Positions 52,014 through 60,328 of a stretch of DNA of 64,000 nucleotides are shown here, piece after piece. The notes beneath the pieces were generated by a model. That model saw only the letters and a list, made by a program, of their open reading frames with translations, did not search any database and was not told where the DNA came from. Position 1 is the stretch's first letter; each line of letters opens with the position of its first letter. The position numbers and the translations under genes were made by a program. The stretch covers positions 79,058 through 143,057 of the forward strand of contig JAKFYE010000015.1 in assembly GCA_021731045.1 (NCBI GenBank). The letters run 5' to 3'. Source of the stretch: Bdellovibrionales bacterium (GTDB lineage: Bacteria; Bdellovibrionota; Bdellovibrionia; Bdellovibrionales; JAKFYE01).

Positions 52014-52455
52014 TTTTTATACCCGCAAAATAGTAAATAAATTTTATGTATATAAACGTATCGGCGGGTTCGTGGCAAAACAAACACTTTGTGCTTTTGT
52101 TAAAACAAATCGGACCAACGACTTAGATTAAAAAATCTTAACAATCTTAACTTTCTTAGTAATCTTAGTAAACAACTTTTGTTTTTATGTGTTCTGACGA
52201 TTATTTTTGTTTACGCAAGATATTCTTAAAAACCAACTCTTACAAAGCTTGCGAATTTAATATTTGAGGCTTAACCAAATTAACCTTTTTGCTTTTGGAT
52301 GAAAAACTATCTGTAGCAATCAAATATTGACATTTGTATTCGAGCCTTGCTTTTGTTCTTTTGCTTAATTAAGACTCACAAGCTTGTGATTTGTTTAAGA
52401 CTTAAAGTTTTCTTCTAACTTGCTGTCAGAAATATTAATTAAGTGTTTTTGGGTG
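52014..52455. other. AT-rich intergenic region with short repeats
   Basis: A cluster of near-repeats of AATCTTAAC and CTTAGTAA lies around 52133-52175. The first 70 bases resemble the DNA just upstream of 52644, consistent with a duplicated 5' region. No coding signal is seen. Confidence 0.4.
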
Positions 52456-52644
52456 TCATGAGGTTCCTTTGTATTTCTCAGAAAAAAGCGAGAGTTTAAA
52501 ATTACTAAAATTTAAAAACGACGTATCCGTAACTCTTTCTATTATTTTAACGGCCGCGAAAACTTGTCCTAATTTCCGATGGGCTTGCCTTAGCCTTTTT
52601 ACCGAAAAACCTTCGGCCGCAAAAATTAATTTTTTGTCGCTCAT
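52456..52644 (-). pseudogene. Truncated paralog of the 51612-52013 gene
   Basis: From the ATG at 52644 the product follows the neighbouring 133-residue protein for about 50 residues (LIFAAEGFSVKRLRQAHRK against IVFAIEGLSVRILRQIHGE; the segment IERVTD is identical), then diverges and stops. About 70 residues of the fold are missing. Upstream sequence is also similar, including CAAAA-x(2)-GTAAATA-x-ATTTTAT. It is a decayed duplicate. Confidence 0.7.
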
Positions 52645-52808
52645 TTCGTATCTCACAAAACTGTAAATACATTTTATTTATGCGCACCTTAGCGGCATGT
52701 TTATAAAAAGACAAATGCTTTGTCGCTTATGGATGGCCCGCGAGCTGCCTAACAAATGGACTCCCCCTTAAAGACTCTGTTAAATCCTAATAACCAAAGA
52801 GGTACATT

Positions 52809-53030
52809 ATGAAAGTTTTAGGGTTTGCCGGTTCGCTTCGAAAAGACTCGCTCAATCAGCTGCTTTTGCGATCTGCGGCGCGCACGCCCATGTTATTAGC
52901 TCGCCGAAGAATATCGGGGAGATTTCAGGCGTTACAAAAAATACATTAGATTGGATTTCTCGGGTGAAACCCTTCTTTTTACTAAAGGGCCTTAGGGGGA
53001 GTCAGAGGCCTTTGGCAGGCTATTGCCTTT
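52809..53030 (+). pseudogene. NADPH-dependent FMN reductase pseudogene
   Basis: The first 24 codons, after an AGAGG ribosome site, match the start of NADPH-dependent FMN reductases (MKVLGFAGSLRKDSLNQLLL). The frame is then lost. In another frame the next part of the family reappears as ISSPKNIGEISGVTKNTLDW (from near 52894), equivalent to the PEYNGSIPGVLKNALDW region, and then fades. At least one internal deletion of roughly 40 codons is needed. Too broken for the ORF track. Confidence 0.72.
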
Positions 53031-53182
53031 TTTGCGAAAAACTTAAAGCTTAACAAAGCCAATTCCACGATAAGTTCATTTTTATAAGCATTTGATTTAA
53101 TAGCTGTTTTTTTATCCTGATCCGCGTATAGGTATAAAAGCACAGAGCGTTAATTAACTAAACATAAACCAGAAAGATAAAC

Positions 53183-56100
53183 GTGGATCATGTTGAGCCT
53201 TTAAAAAAGCCTTCTACAGATCTTGGATCTGAAAGCCTACTCAATCAGCAAAAAAATACGTTTTTAAATAACGCTTTGGACGCGATTCTTTCTGTAGATA
53301 AAAACGATCGTATCACCGAATTCAATCCTTCTGCAGAGAAGGTTTTTGGCTACCTTCGCTCTGAAGTTCTTGGACAAGGTGTCACTGAACTTATTATTCC
53401 CGAGCGCTTTAGAGAGACTTATAAAAAAGGGATGGCCCACTATTTGGCGACAGGCGAGGGGCCTTTTATGGATCGCCGACTTGAGCTCGTCGCCCTTCGT
53501 AAAGACCGAACAGAATTTCCTATCGAGCTCACGATCGCGAGACTTCAAATTGAGCCGCTTTTATTGACTGGGTTTATCCGCGATATTTCAGATCGTAAAC
53601 AAGCCGAAAGTCTTTTAAAAAATTCAAAAAAAGCATTAGAGAAAACCGTGACTTCGCAAACGTCGGAACTTGGAAAAAGCGAAGAACGTTTTCGATTGAT
53701 GGTTTCGGCTATTAAAGATTATGCGATTTTTATGTTAGACGAAGCAGGCCACATTATCACGTGGAATACCGGCGCCGAAAACCTTAAAGGTTACAAAGCC
53801 TCTGAAATCGTAGGTCAGCATTTTTCTAAATTTTATCCCCAAAAAGATATTCTGAATCGCAAACCGGAGTTTGAACTTCAAGAAGCCACCAGAGTGGGGC
53901 GTTTTGAAGATGAAGGTTATCGACTTAAAAAAGATGGCTCTCTCTTCTGGGCAAACGTTATTATTACGGCTGTAAGAAACGATGAGGGTAAGCTCATTGG
54001 TTTTTCTAAAGTGACTCGCGATTTATCTGAACGAAAACGTTACGAAGACAATTTAAGCTACATGCGAGATCAGCTCGCTTTAGAGTTAAAAGAAAAAACA
54101 AACGAGCTGGTCCAATCACGCGATCAATTAAACGTTATTCTCAAAGGTATCCATGATGGCATCACTGTTTTAGATGAAAATGGCAATTTTGTTTATGCCA
54201 ACGAGAGCGGCGCAAAAATGTGCGGTTTCGCTTCGGCAAAAGAATTTCTTGCGGCCAAAACTGAAGATGTTATGTCTAAGTTTGAAATTATGGATGAGGA
54301 TGGTCGGCCGTTTCCTACCTCTAGGCTACCAGGGCGTTTGGCACTGCTGGGAGTTGAAGACCCGACAGAAATTATCGTGCGCTTTCGTTACAAAGATACG
54401 ACTGAAGAAAGATGGTCCATCGTTAAGGCCAATCCGATTTATGATGAAACCCGAAAGGTGCGTCTTGCGGTTACAATCTTTAAAGATTTTACGGATCGCA
54501 AACGTTCTGAGGACGCAATAAAGTATCTTGATGAAGCAAGCCGAATACTTATTTCGTCTTTAGATTACGAACAAACTCTAGCTCAAATTGCCAAACTGGC
54601 CGTACCCAAAATCGCCGATTGGTGTGCCATAAATCTTCGCGTTGAAGGCGAAGATTTACCAAGGTCGGTCGCGATTGAACATTTTGACCGAAAAAAATTG
54701 GATTTAGTTGCAAAGTTTCAAGCTCGTTATCCAAATAACTGGGATGCTAAAACCGGAGCTGCAAATGTTTTGCGCACAGGAATATCTGAGCTGTATACCG
54801 AAATTCCAGACGAATTATTGCGCGTCAGCTGTCAAGACGAAGACCATTATCAAATGGCATTAGCTCTCGGGTTAAAATCAGGAATGGTGGTCCCACTAAG
54901 TTCGCGTGGAAAAACCTTCGGCGTTATTACTTTTATTTCAGCCGAGTCTGGTCGTCGCTATACGCCCACCGACCTTACTTTTGCCGAAGAACTCGCGCGC
55001 CGAGCGGGCGTCGCTATTGATAATGCGATTTTATATTCTGAGGCAGAAGCCGAAAAAAATAAATCTAAAGATGCGCTAGAAAAAATGGCGAAACTCGCAG
55101 AAGTCGCAGCTTCGGCCAATCAAGCAAAAAGTCTCTTTTTAGCAAACATGTCTCATGAAATCCGCACTCCTTTAGGCGCAATTTTAGGTTTCACGGATTT
55201 TTTAAATGATCTGACTTTGTCTCCTGTTGATCGTACAAAATATACCGACATCATTAACCGAAACGGTCAGTTACTTACACAGCTTATCGACGATATCTTA
55301 GATCTTTCTAAAGTTGAAGCGGGACACTTAGAAGTTGAGTGTCTTGAAATTTCTTTGACGACTTTAATCTCTGATATTGCATCGTTAATGAGTTTGCGTG
55401 CGCAAGAAAAAGGCCTAAATTTCTATGTAGAGATTGATCCACGAACACCCGATTTTATTTATTCTGACCCCACTCGTTTACGACAAATTCTTATTAACAT
55501 TATTGGTAACGCCATCAAGTTTACCGAAAAAGGTGGCGTAAAAATTTTGGTGCAACCAGATTCTTCAAATCTTAAAAACATCTCTTTTATAATTGAAGAT
55601 TCAGGCCTAGGCATTCTTCCTCACAATCGCGAACGTTTATTTGAATGGTTTACTCAAGCTGATCCGTCTACGACGCGAAAATTTGGAGGCACCGGCTTGG
55701 GCTTGGCGCTTTCGCGAAAACTTGCACGTTCCCTGGGGGGCGACATTGCTTTCTTAGATTCTCAAATGCCAGGAACAAGATTTCACATATTTATTGCTAC
55801 GCATTTAGATAAAAATCAAGAGGCCAAACTCGTGCAAAAACCCGCATTCTTTATATCTTCAGAAAAAATAAAACTTCAAGATGCTCCACCAGCGCTCCAA
55901 CTCACAGGTATGCGTATTTTGTTAGTTGATGATTCTGCGGATAATCGTGTTCTAATTGAGAGCATTTTAAAACGAAAAGGTATCTTCGTTGACCTCGCGA
56001 CAAATGGTCGCGAGGGGGTTGAAAAGGCCATCAGTAATTCCTACGATCTTGTTCTTATGGATATTCAAATGCCGATTCTTGATGGGCTACAAGCTACAAT

Positions 56101-56275
56101 AGAGCTGAGAAATCAAGGTTATCATAAACCTATTGTGGCGCTGACAGCACATGCGATGAAAGAGGAGCGCGAGAAGACACGCGCCGCCGGTTGTGATGCA
56201 CATGTAACAAAGCCTATCGAAGTTTCTAAGTTACTGACTCTTCTCGCCAAATATAGAGGCTTACCCGCTTCTTAA
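53183..56275 (+). CDS. Hybrid histidine kinase (PAS-PAS-PAS-GAF-HisKA-HATPase-REC)
   Basis: 1030 residues with no membrane segment, so a cytosolic sensor. PAS1 is at about 20-140 (ALDAILSVDKNDRITEFNPS), PAS2 at 165-285, PAS3 at 310-435, and a GAF domain at about 450-620. The HisKA His is in FLANMSHEIRTPLGAI near 650. The ATPase has NIIGNAIKFTEKGG, DSGLGILP and GTGLGLALSRKLA. The C-terminal receiver (about 905-1025) has LLVDDS, the phospho-acceptor in VLMDIQMP and the switch Lys in HVTKPIE. The start is GTG after AGAAAG. No partner regulator is adjacent. Confidence 0.92.
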   Translation: MDHVEPLKKPSTDLGSESLLNQQKNTFLNNALDAILSVDKNDRITEFNPSAEKVFGYLRSEVLGQGVTELIIPERFRETYKKGMAHYLATGEGPFMDRRLELVALRKDRTEFPIELTIARLQIEPLLLTGFIRDISDRKQAESLLKNSKKALEKTVTSQTSELGKSEERFRLMVSAIKDYAIFMLDEAGHIITWNTGAENLKGYKASEIVGQHFSKFYPQKDILNRKPEFELQEATRVGRFEDEGYRLKKDGSLFWANVIITAVRNDEGKLIGFSKVTRDLSERKRYEDNLSYMRDQLALELKEKTNELVQSRDQLNVILKGIHDGITVLDENGNFVYANESGAKMCGFASAKEFLAAKTEDVMSKFEIMDEDGRPFPTSRLPGRLALLGVEDPTEIIVRFRYKDTTEERWSIVKANPIYDETRKVRLAVTIFKDFTDRKRSEDAIKYLDEASRILISSLDYEQTLAQIAKLAVPKIADWCAINLRVEGEDLPRSVAIEHFDRKKLDLVAKFQARYPNNWDAKTGAANVLRTGISELYTEIPDELLRVSCQDEDHYQMALALGLKSGMVVPLSSRGKTFGVITFISAESGRRYTPTDLTFAEELARRAGVAIDNAILYSEAEAEKNKSKDALEKMAKLAEVAASANQAKSLFLANMSHEIRTPLGAILGFTDFLNDLTLSPVDRTKYTDIINRNGQLLTQLIDDILDLSKVEAGHLEVECLEISLTTLISDIASLMSLRAQEKGLNFYVEIDPRTPDFIYSDPTRLRQILINIIGNAIKFTEKGGVKILVQPDSSNLKNISFIIEDSGLGILPHNRERLFEWFTQADPSTTRKFGGTGLGLALSRKLARSLGGDIAFLDSQMPGTRFHIFIATHLDKNQEAKLVQKPAFFISSEKIKLQDAPPALQLTGMRILLVDDSADNRVLIESILKRKGIFVDLATNGREGVEKAISNSYDLVLMDIQMPILDGLQATIELRNQGYHKPIVALTAHAMKEEREKTRAAGCDAHVTKPIEVSKLLTLLAKYRGLPAS

Positions 56276-56285
56276 TTACAATTAC

Positions 56286-56696
56286 TTAGTGAGATCTCAC
56301 GGTTGCATCGAGATGCGATTTGTTTCTGCGCCCACGATAATCAGATTTTCGTATAATCTCTTTTCGGCGAAGATTTTCAGGATAACTCGTTTCGCTAAAG
56401 TCAAACGTATGCGTGCGAAGGATTTCATGTTGTTGCAGAGACTCTTCGTCTTTCTCTGCGTCTGTTTCTGGCTTTTGTGTTTTCATTTGTTTTAATCTTT
56501 CAAGTTTACGATGTGTTTCGGCTTGAAAGCTTTCTTCTAATTTACGTCCAGAAATTATGATCTTTCCTAAAAGAGCCAGGCCCCTATCTAACGTTTTATA
56601 TATGCGATGTCTTAACGCTTGTTCACCTTCCTTCGCAATAATAACTCCGTTTTTTTGAATTCGCTTACCTGCATCTACTATTTGTTTGGGTGCCAT
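56286..56696 (-). CDS. Hypothetical charged protein
   Basis: 136 residues from the ATG at 56696, which has a strong AGGAGG; the track start is 20 codons upstream. Very rich in Lys/Arg/Glu, with helices around RHRIYKTLDRGLALLGKIII and a coiled-coil-like QAETHRKLERLKQMKTQK; the tail is basic. No signal peptide, no recognised domain. It is convergent with the histidine kinase (10 bases apart). Confidence 0.6.
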   Translation of the reverse strand: MAPKQIVDAGKRIQKNGVIIAKEGEQALRHRIYKTLDRGLALLGKIIISGRKLEESFQAETHRKLERLKQMKTQKPETDAEKDEESLQQHEILRTHTFDFSETSYPENLRRKEIIRKSDYRGRRNKSHLDATVRSH

Positions 56697-56920
56697 GAAT
56701 CCTCCTGATGTGTCCTTAAGCAAAAAACATTCCTTGTTAAAAATGAACTCCGCCAATTTCGACTTATTTTTAGAAGACTTTGGGACTAATTTCCCGACAC
56801 GAATGAAGAGACATGCCCCAAAAAAAAATTGGATCGAAATTTGTTCGCTTTAAACTAAAAAATATATGGCATTTAATTTGTACTAACAGTGGTCTCCAAC
56901 AACCCTTTAAGGAGGAGTCT

Positions 56921-57403
56921 ATGAAATATTTTATGTCCCTTGCTCTTGTTTTTTTATGTGCCGCCGCAAATGCGGATCTATCAAATAGAAAAACATATGT
57001 ACATTTTGATGGTGCACTGATTGTTCCAGGAGCACAGCTTGAGTCAGATCTAGGTTTTCTTGCCGAAGCTGGAGGCGATTATGTTTTTAAATTAGCCGAC
57101 ACGCCTGGACGAAACGTTGTTATGATTCTTAATGCAGATGAGACCGAAGTTTTAGCTATGATGAATGTCATTCAAACTCAACGAAGCCGTTTAACAGAAG
57201 ATACTGAAATCGTTTATTACACGCGAGCGGATGGAAAAATAGTACTTCAAAAATGGTTCTACCCAGGAGAATATGCTGGCTATGAATTTTTAGGCTGGCG
57301 CGATCACATGGATGAGCCTGCGCAAGTTACTCCGGACCAAGACCATTGTGAAGATCATGCAGATCAAGCCGACCAAGCTGATCAATCTGCACAAGCCAAT
57401 TAA
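56921..57403 (+). CDS. Exported protein with acidic DQ-rich tail
   Basis: 160 residues from the ATG at 56921 (AAGGAGGAG upstream); the track ORF begins 36 codons earlier. A signal peptide (1-18, ANA) is followed by a compact domain (KTYVHFDGALIVPGAQLESD; VVMILNADETEVLAMMNVIQ; ADGKIVLQKWFYPGEYAGYE). The tail repeats DQAD units (HADQADQADQSAQ). No family is recognised; it is probably periplasmic or secreted. A 13-bp perfect hairpin follows. Confidence 0.68.
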   Translation: MKYFMSLALVFLCAAANADLSNRKTYVHFDGALIVPGAQLESDLGFLAEAGGDYVFKLADTPGRNVVMILNADETEVLAMMNVIQTQRSRLTEDTEIVYYTRADGKIVLQKWFYPGEYAGYEFLGWRDHMDEPAQVTPDQDHCEDHADQADQADQSAQAN

Positions 57404-57418
57404 TCTGTCGCCTATGAA

Positions 57419-57446
57419 TCAATGCGAGAATTTATTCTCGCATTGA
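57419..57446 (+). terminator. Terminator after the DQ-tail protein gene
   Basis: TCAATGCGAGAAT and ATTCTCGCATTGA form a perfect 13-bp stem with a 2-base centre, 15 bases after the stop codon; a loose T-rich stretch follows. Confidence 0.65.
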
Positions 57447-57455
57447 TCTCTTGCT

Positions 57456-57800
57456 TTATTTTTGAATATTTTTTAAAAAATTTTCTTCTTTATCGCTACC
57501 TTGCGAGCGAACAGAATTCACACGTTCTGTTTTTTTATTCAAATTAAAAAAACCATAAACTTTTGCCGACGCTCCTCGCGGCAAAAACAAGTCGGCGCTT
57601 TCTATATTCAGCTTTATTCCATTATCTTCAATCTTAATTCTGTTTTTTTCTGCCCGTCCTATTTCTTTAGCGCCAGCAAAAGGTACGTAGCTGATATAAA
57701 ATGAACCTTTATGTGTTGTCGCTCCAAAATAAACATTCGTTCCGTCCGAATTGTCTATGCGGGCGGCCTGTATAGCCGCGGACCGAGATCCTCGACGATT
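57456..57800 (-). pseudogene. 5'-truncated gene remnant
   Basis: A leftward reading frame stays open for 114 codons to a TAA at 57456 but begins right after a TGA and has no ATG, so the track omits it. The product is protein-like: RSAAIQAARIDNSDGTNVYF, then GSFYISYVPFAGAKEIG, and LNIESADLFLPRGASAKVYG. It looks like the C-terminal part of a gene whose start is lost. DNA at 57950-58000 shows another short protein-like run in the opposite direction (SSIDLEEVVDQLKAFDRLLQ), so this 600-base gap may hold several fragments. Confidence 0.5.
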
Positions 57801-58013
57801 TCATCCCAATTCAAGCGTTGACCCATACCTTACTTGACCCGAATTCTTTAAAAGGTTGCAGGCAATATTCATTAATATTGCAGATTTTAAGTGGGCGCTT
57901 GCGCGATGCGATGGGTGTTTTGTTTTTCTAGAGCTCCATTGATTTGGAAGAAGTTGTTGACCAGCTAAAGGCTTTCGATAGGCTTTTACAAGTATGTTTT
58001 TTAGGGAGAACTT

Positions 58014-58739
58014 ATGCTACTAAAATTGGTTGTCGTGCTTTTTGTTTTATTACCGTTTTGCGCTCATGCTGAGAAGGCACAGCCACAAACTCCTCCCGAA
58101 GAAAAAGTTGAAAAACCCGTGGTTATCCCGCCACCGCCGCCAGTTGAAACCAATCGGAATAGTGAACAAAATCGCGAAGGTAAAACCTACCAAGCAAACG
58201 CTCTTTTGACAGGTTCGGGTCCAAGTTCAGGTTCGACATCGGGGCTTCAATTTGGATATTTTCTGAAACCAAACGACATCTTGATGCTTGAATACACAAC
58301 TGCGACCTCTTCAACTAATTATACATCCTCGGTTTCAGGAGTCGTGGTTAGCCAATCAGATACAAAAATTACCTATAATTCTTTGGGCATCCATTACAAA
58401 TATTTTTCTTCAAATTCATTTTATGTGCGTGGCGGTTTGGATTTTATGAAAGGCCACCTCAACAATAATTACGTTTCAAATTACGGAAGCTCTAGCTACA
58501 GTTTTGATGCCCATGTCTTGAGCGTGATGTTTAATATCGGAAATCAATGGCAATGGGATAATTTTACATTAGGCTGTGACTGGGTTGGGGCGACGTCGCC
58601 AATCCTCACTCGTTTTTCGGATGAAAGAATAAACTCAAATTACTCGAGTGAGCGAGGTCTTATGGAAGGCGATCAATCCAATTACTTCTCTCACTTAAAA
58701 ATAAATCTCTTGCGTTTTTTCCTTGGCGCATCTTGGTAA
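58014..58739 (+). CDS. Predicted outer-membrane beta-barrel protein
   Basis: 241 residues. Signal peptide 1-19 (CAHA), a Pro/Glu/Lys linker (VEKPVVIPPPPPVETN), then alternating strands rich in Ser/Asn/Tyr (LQFGYFLKPNDILMLEYTTA; KYFSSNSFYVRGGLDF) ending in FFLGASW. It resembles small eight-stranded OmpA/OmpW-like barrels in layout; the exact family is not recognised. GGGAGA precedes the ATG. Confidence 0.7.
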   Translation: MLLKLVVVLFVLLPFCAHAEKAQPQTPPEEKVEKPVVIPPPPPVETNRNSEQNREGKTYQANALLTGSGPSSGSTSGLQFGYFLKPNDILMLEYTTATSSTNYTSSVSGVVVSQSDTKITYNSLGIHYKYFSSNSFYVRGGLDFMKGHLNNNYVSNYGSSSYSFDAHVLSVMFNIGNQWQWDNFTLGCDWVGATSPILTRFSDERINSNYSSERGLMEGDQSNYFSHLKINLLRFFLGASW

Positions 58740-58814
58740 AGAAGATAAATTTTTTATTTAGACGTATGATGACGTAGTGAGAAAACCATCTCGCTATTTT
58801 TAAAAGGAGACTAT

Positions 58815-59381
58815 ATGCAACGATTTTACACACAGGTCTGGACGCGCTCGATTTTTTTAAGTCTTTCGCTTCTTGCCTGCTCGATTATGGCAATGACATC
58901 TGGCTGCGCTTCGGGGGGATTTAAACTCACCCGTCAATATGCAAGTTGGGTAAATTCCCAAAATATTATTCTGCGAATTGTATTATATATTCTTACGAGC
59001 ATTGTGTTTGCCGTAACTATGCTGATCGACCTTGTAATCTTTAACACCATGGATTTCTGGGAAGGTCGGGTATCTGCTGGATCTTATAACTTTAAAGAAG
59101 GCGATAAAACCTATTTTGTGGAACACAAGTTCATGCCAGGTACCAAGCTTCGCCATTCAACCATTCAAGTTGAAGACAAAAACCATATTCGCCTTCAAGA
59201 AGTTGTGCTCAACGAAACGCCATCTGGTGAGATTGAACTTATCGTCGACGGTAAAATCCGTTCGCGAGTTCGCAATATTTCATCTTTGCCTATCGCCTCG
59301 GTTTTTAATGATCACGGCTTGTTGATTGAAGAAAAAGTTCTTTTGTTCACAACTCCTTCAACCGTTTTGGCGCATCGATAG
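58815..59381 (+). CDS. DUF3332-like lipoprotein
   Basis: 188 residues. A signal segment ends at a lipobox-like TSGCASGGFKLTRQYASWVN, then a hydrophobic helix (IVLYILTSIVFAVTMLIDLVIFNTMDFWEG) and a C-terminal domain (GEIELIVDGKIRSRVRN). This Cys, Trp-Asn-Asn-like stretch, and IDL-V-FNT-DFW order is characteristic of the DUF3332 family as I recall it. Function unknown. AAGGAG precedes the start, and a strong terminator follows. Confidence 0.75.
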   Translation: MQRFYTQVWTRSIFLSLSLLACSIMAMTSGCASGGFKLTRQYASWVNSQNIILRIVLYILTSIVFAVTMLIDLVIFNTMDFWEGRVSAGSYNFKEGDKTYFVEHKFMPGTKLRHSTIQVEDKNHIRLQEVVLNETPSGEIELIVDGKIRSRVRNISSLPIASVFNDHGLLIEEKVLLFTTPSTVLAHR

Positions 59382-59408
59382 TTTTTATAGGTGTCGATAA
59401 CTCGAGAA

Positions 59409-59434
59409 AACTCCCGATCATCGGGAGTTTTTTT
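59409..59434 (+). terminator. Rho-independent terminator
   Basis: ACTCCCGAT and ATCGGGAGT form a 9-bp stem followed by TTTTTT, 28 bases after the DUF3332-like gene. Confidence 0.85.
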
Positions 59435-59634
59435 AAATATCTTCGATATGTTCAAATCTTTAAATGCCTTTATAGCATACAAGTTGTTCTTAATTCAAAA
59501 CGATGAGGATGCCTTTTAATCATTTTTAAGTTTCTTCTTCATAATTTTGACGAACGTCCAGACGGTCCTAGGAAAAATCTAAAAAAATGCGTGAAGGTGC
59601 TGTGTTTTTGCTCGAGATTTCCTTATGCTTAGGT

Positions 59635-60225
59635 ATGAGAAAAAATATACTTACAATACTTGTGGCGATTCTATTAAGTTCAAATGCGTGGGCCGCACTT
59701 TCGCCCCTTGCTTTGAGTATTGTTCCCCCACTCCAATATCCGGCTTCTGATTATTCGATTACTGGTGCGCGGGTGAGTGCTCTGTGGGGACGGCATCGAG
59801 ATATTTATGGGATCGACATTGGCTTGCTCGGCAACATCACCGAACAAGATTTTGTAGGGATTGGCGTATCGGGACTCTTCAACGCGACGTACGGAACAAC
59901 AACAGTTTGGTTTTTACAAGCAGCATTGGGTATGAACTATAACAAGCAGAAAACCAATGTTTATGGCGTGCAAGTCGCAGCCGTAAATATTAATGAGGCG
60001 GCGTCTGCGATAGGTGGACTTCAGCTAGCACTAACCAATATCGGTGACCACACAACAATTTATGGGGCCCAAGTTGGTATCTACAACCGAGCTTTAACGG
60101 TTAATGGTTTTCAAATAGGCATTATCAACGTGACCGAGACTCTTCGCGGTATTCAGATCGGTCTTTTAAATTTTCAAAGCAAAGGCCTGTTTAAAGTTTC
60201 ACCAATTATAAATATCGGATTTTAA
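59635..60225 (+). CDS. Surface-repeat protein (LA_2272-like)
   Basis: 196 residues from the ATG at 59635; the track ORF adds 16 residues that would precede the signal peptide (NILTILVAILLSSNAWA). The second half consists of five repeats of about 12-17 residues with the pattern [ILV]-x-G-x-Q-[ILV]-[AG]-[ILV]-x-N: VYGVQVAAVNIN, IGGLQLALTNIG, IYGAQVGIYNRA, VNGFQIGIINVT, LRGIQIGLLNFQ. This is the hallmark of LA_2272-type surface-repeat proteins and suggests stacked beta strands. It ends in NIGF. Ribosome site TTAGGT is close to the ATG. Confidence 0.75.
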   Translation: MRKNILTILVAILLSSNAWAALSPLALSIVPPLQYPASDYSITGARVSALWGRHRDIYGIDIGLLGNITEQDFVGIGVSGLFNATYGTTTVWFLQAALGMNYNKQKTNVYGVQVAAVNINEAASAIGGLQLALTNIGDHTTIYGAQVGIYNRALTVNGFQIGIINVTETLRGIQIGLLNFQSKGLFKVSPIINIGF

Positions 60226-60231
60226 ACTCGC

Positions 60232-60327
60232 CTAATAAATACCAAATTTATCGAGTGCCGACGTGCTGTTGGCTCCCCCGATCGCGCCGATTAGAAGAAC
60301 AAAAATAAAATTGAATGATTTTATCAT
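60232..60327 (-). CDS. Possible 31-residue exported peptide
   Basis: Not in the ORF track. From the ATG at 60327, one base after the stop of the heparinase-like gene, the frame codes for MIKSFNFIFVLLIGAIGG, then a Ser/Thr/Ala cleavage-like site and a mature tail of about seven residues (LDKFGIY) before TAG. It is essentially a signal peptide plus a short peptide. GACGGGAAT upstream is a weak ribosome site. It might instead be the leftover start of a longer exported gene. Confidence 0.4.
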   Translation of the reverse strand: MIKSFNFIFVLLIGAIGGANSTSALDKFGIY

Positions 60328-60328
60328 T

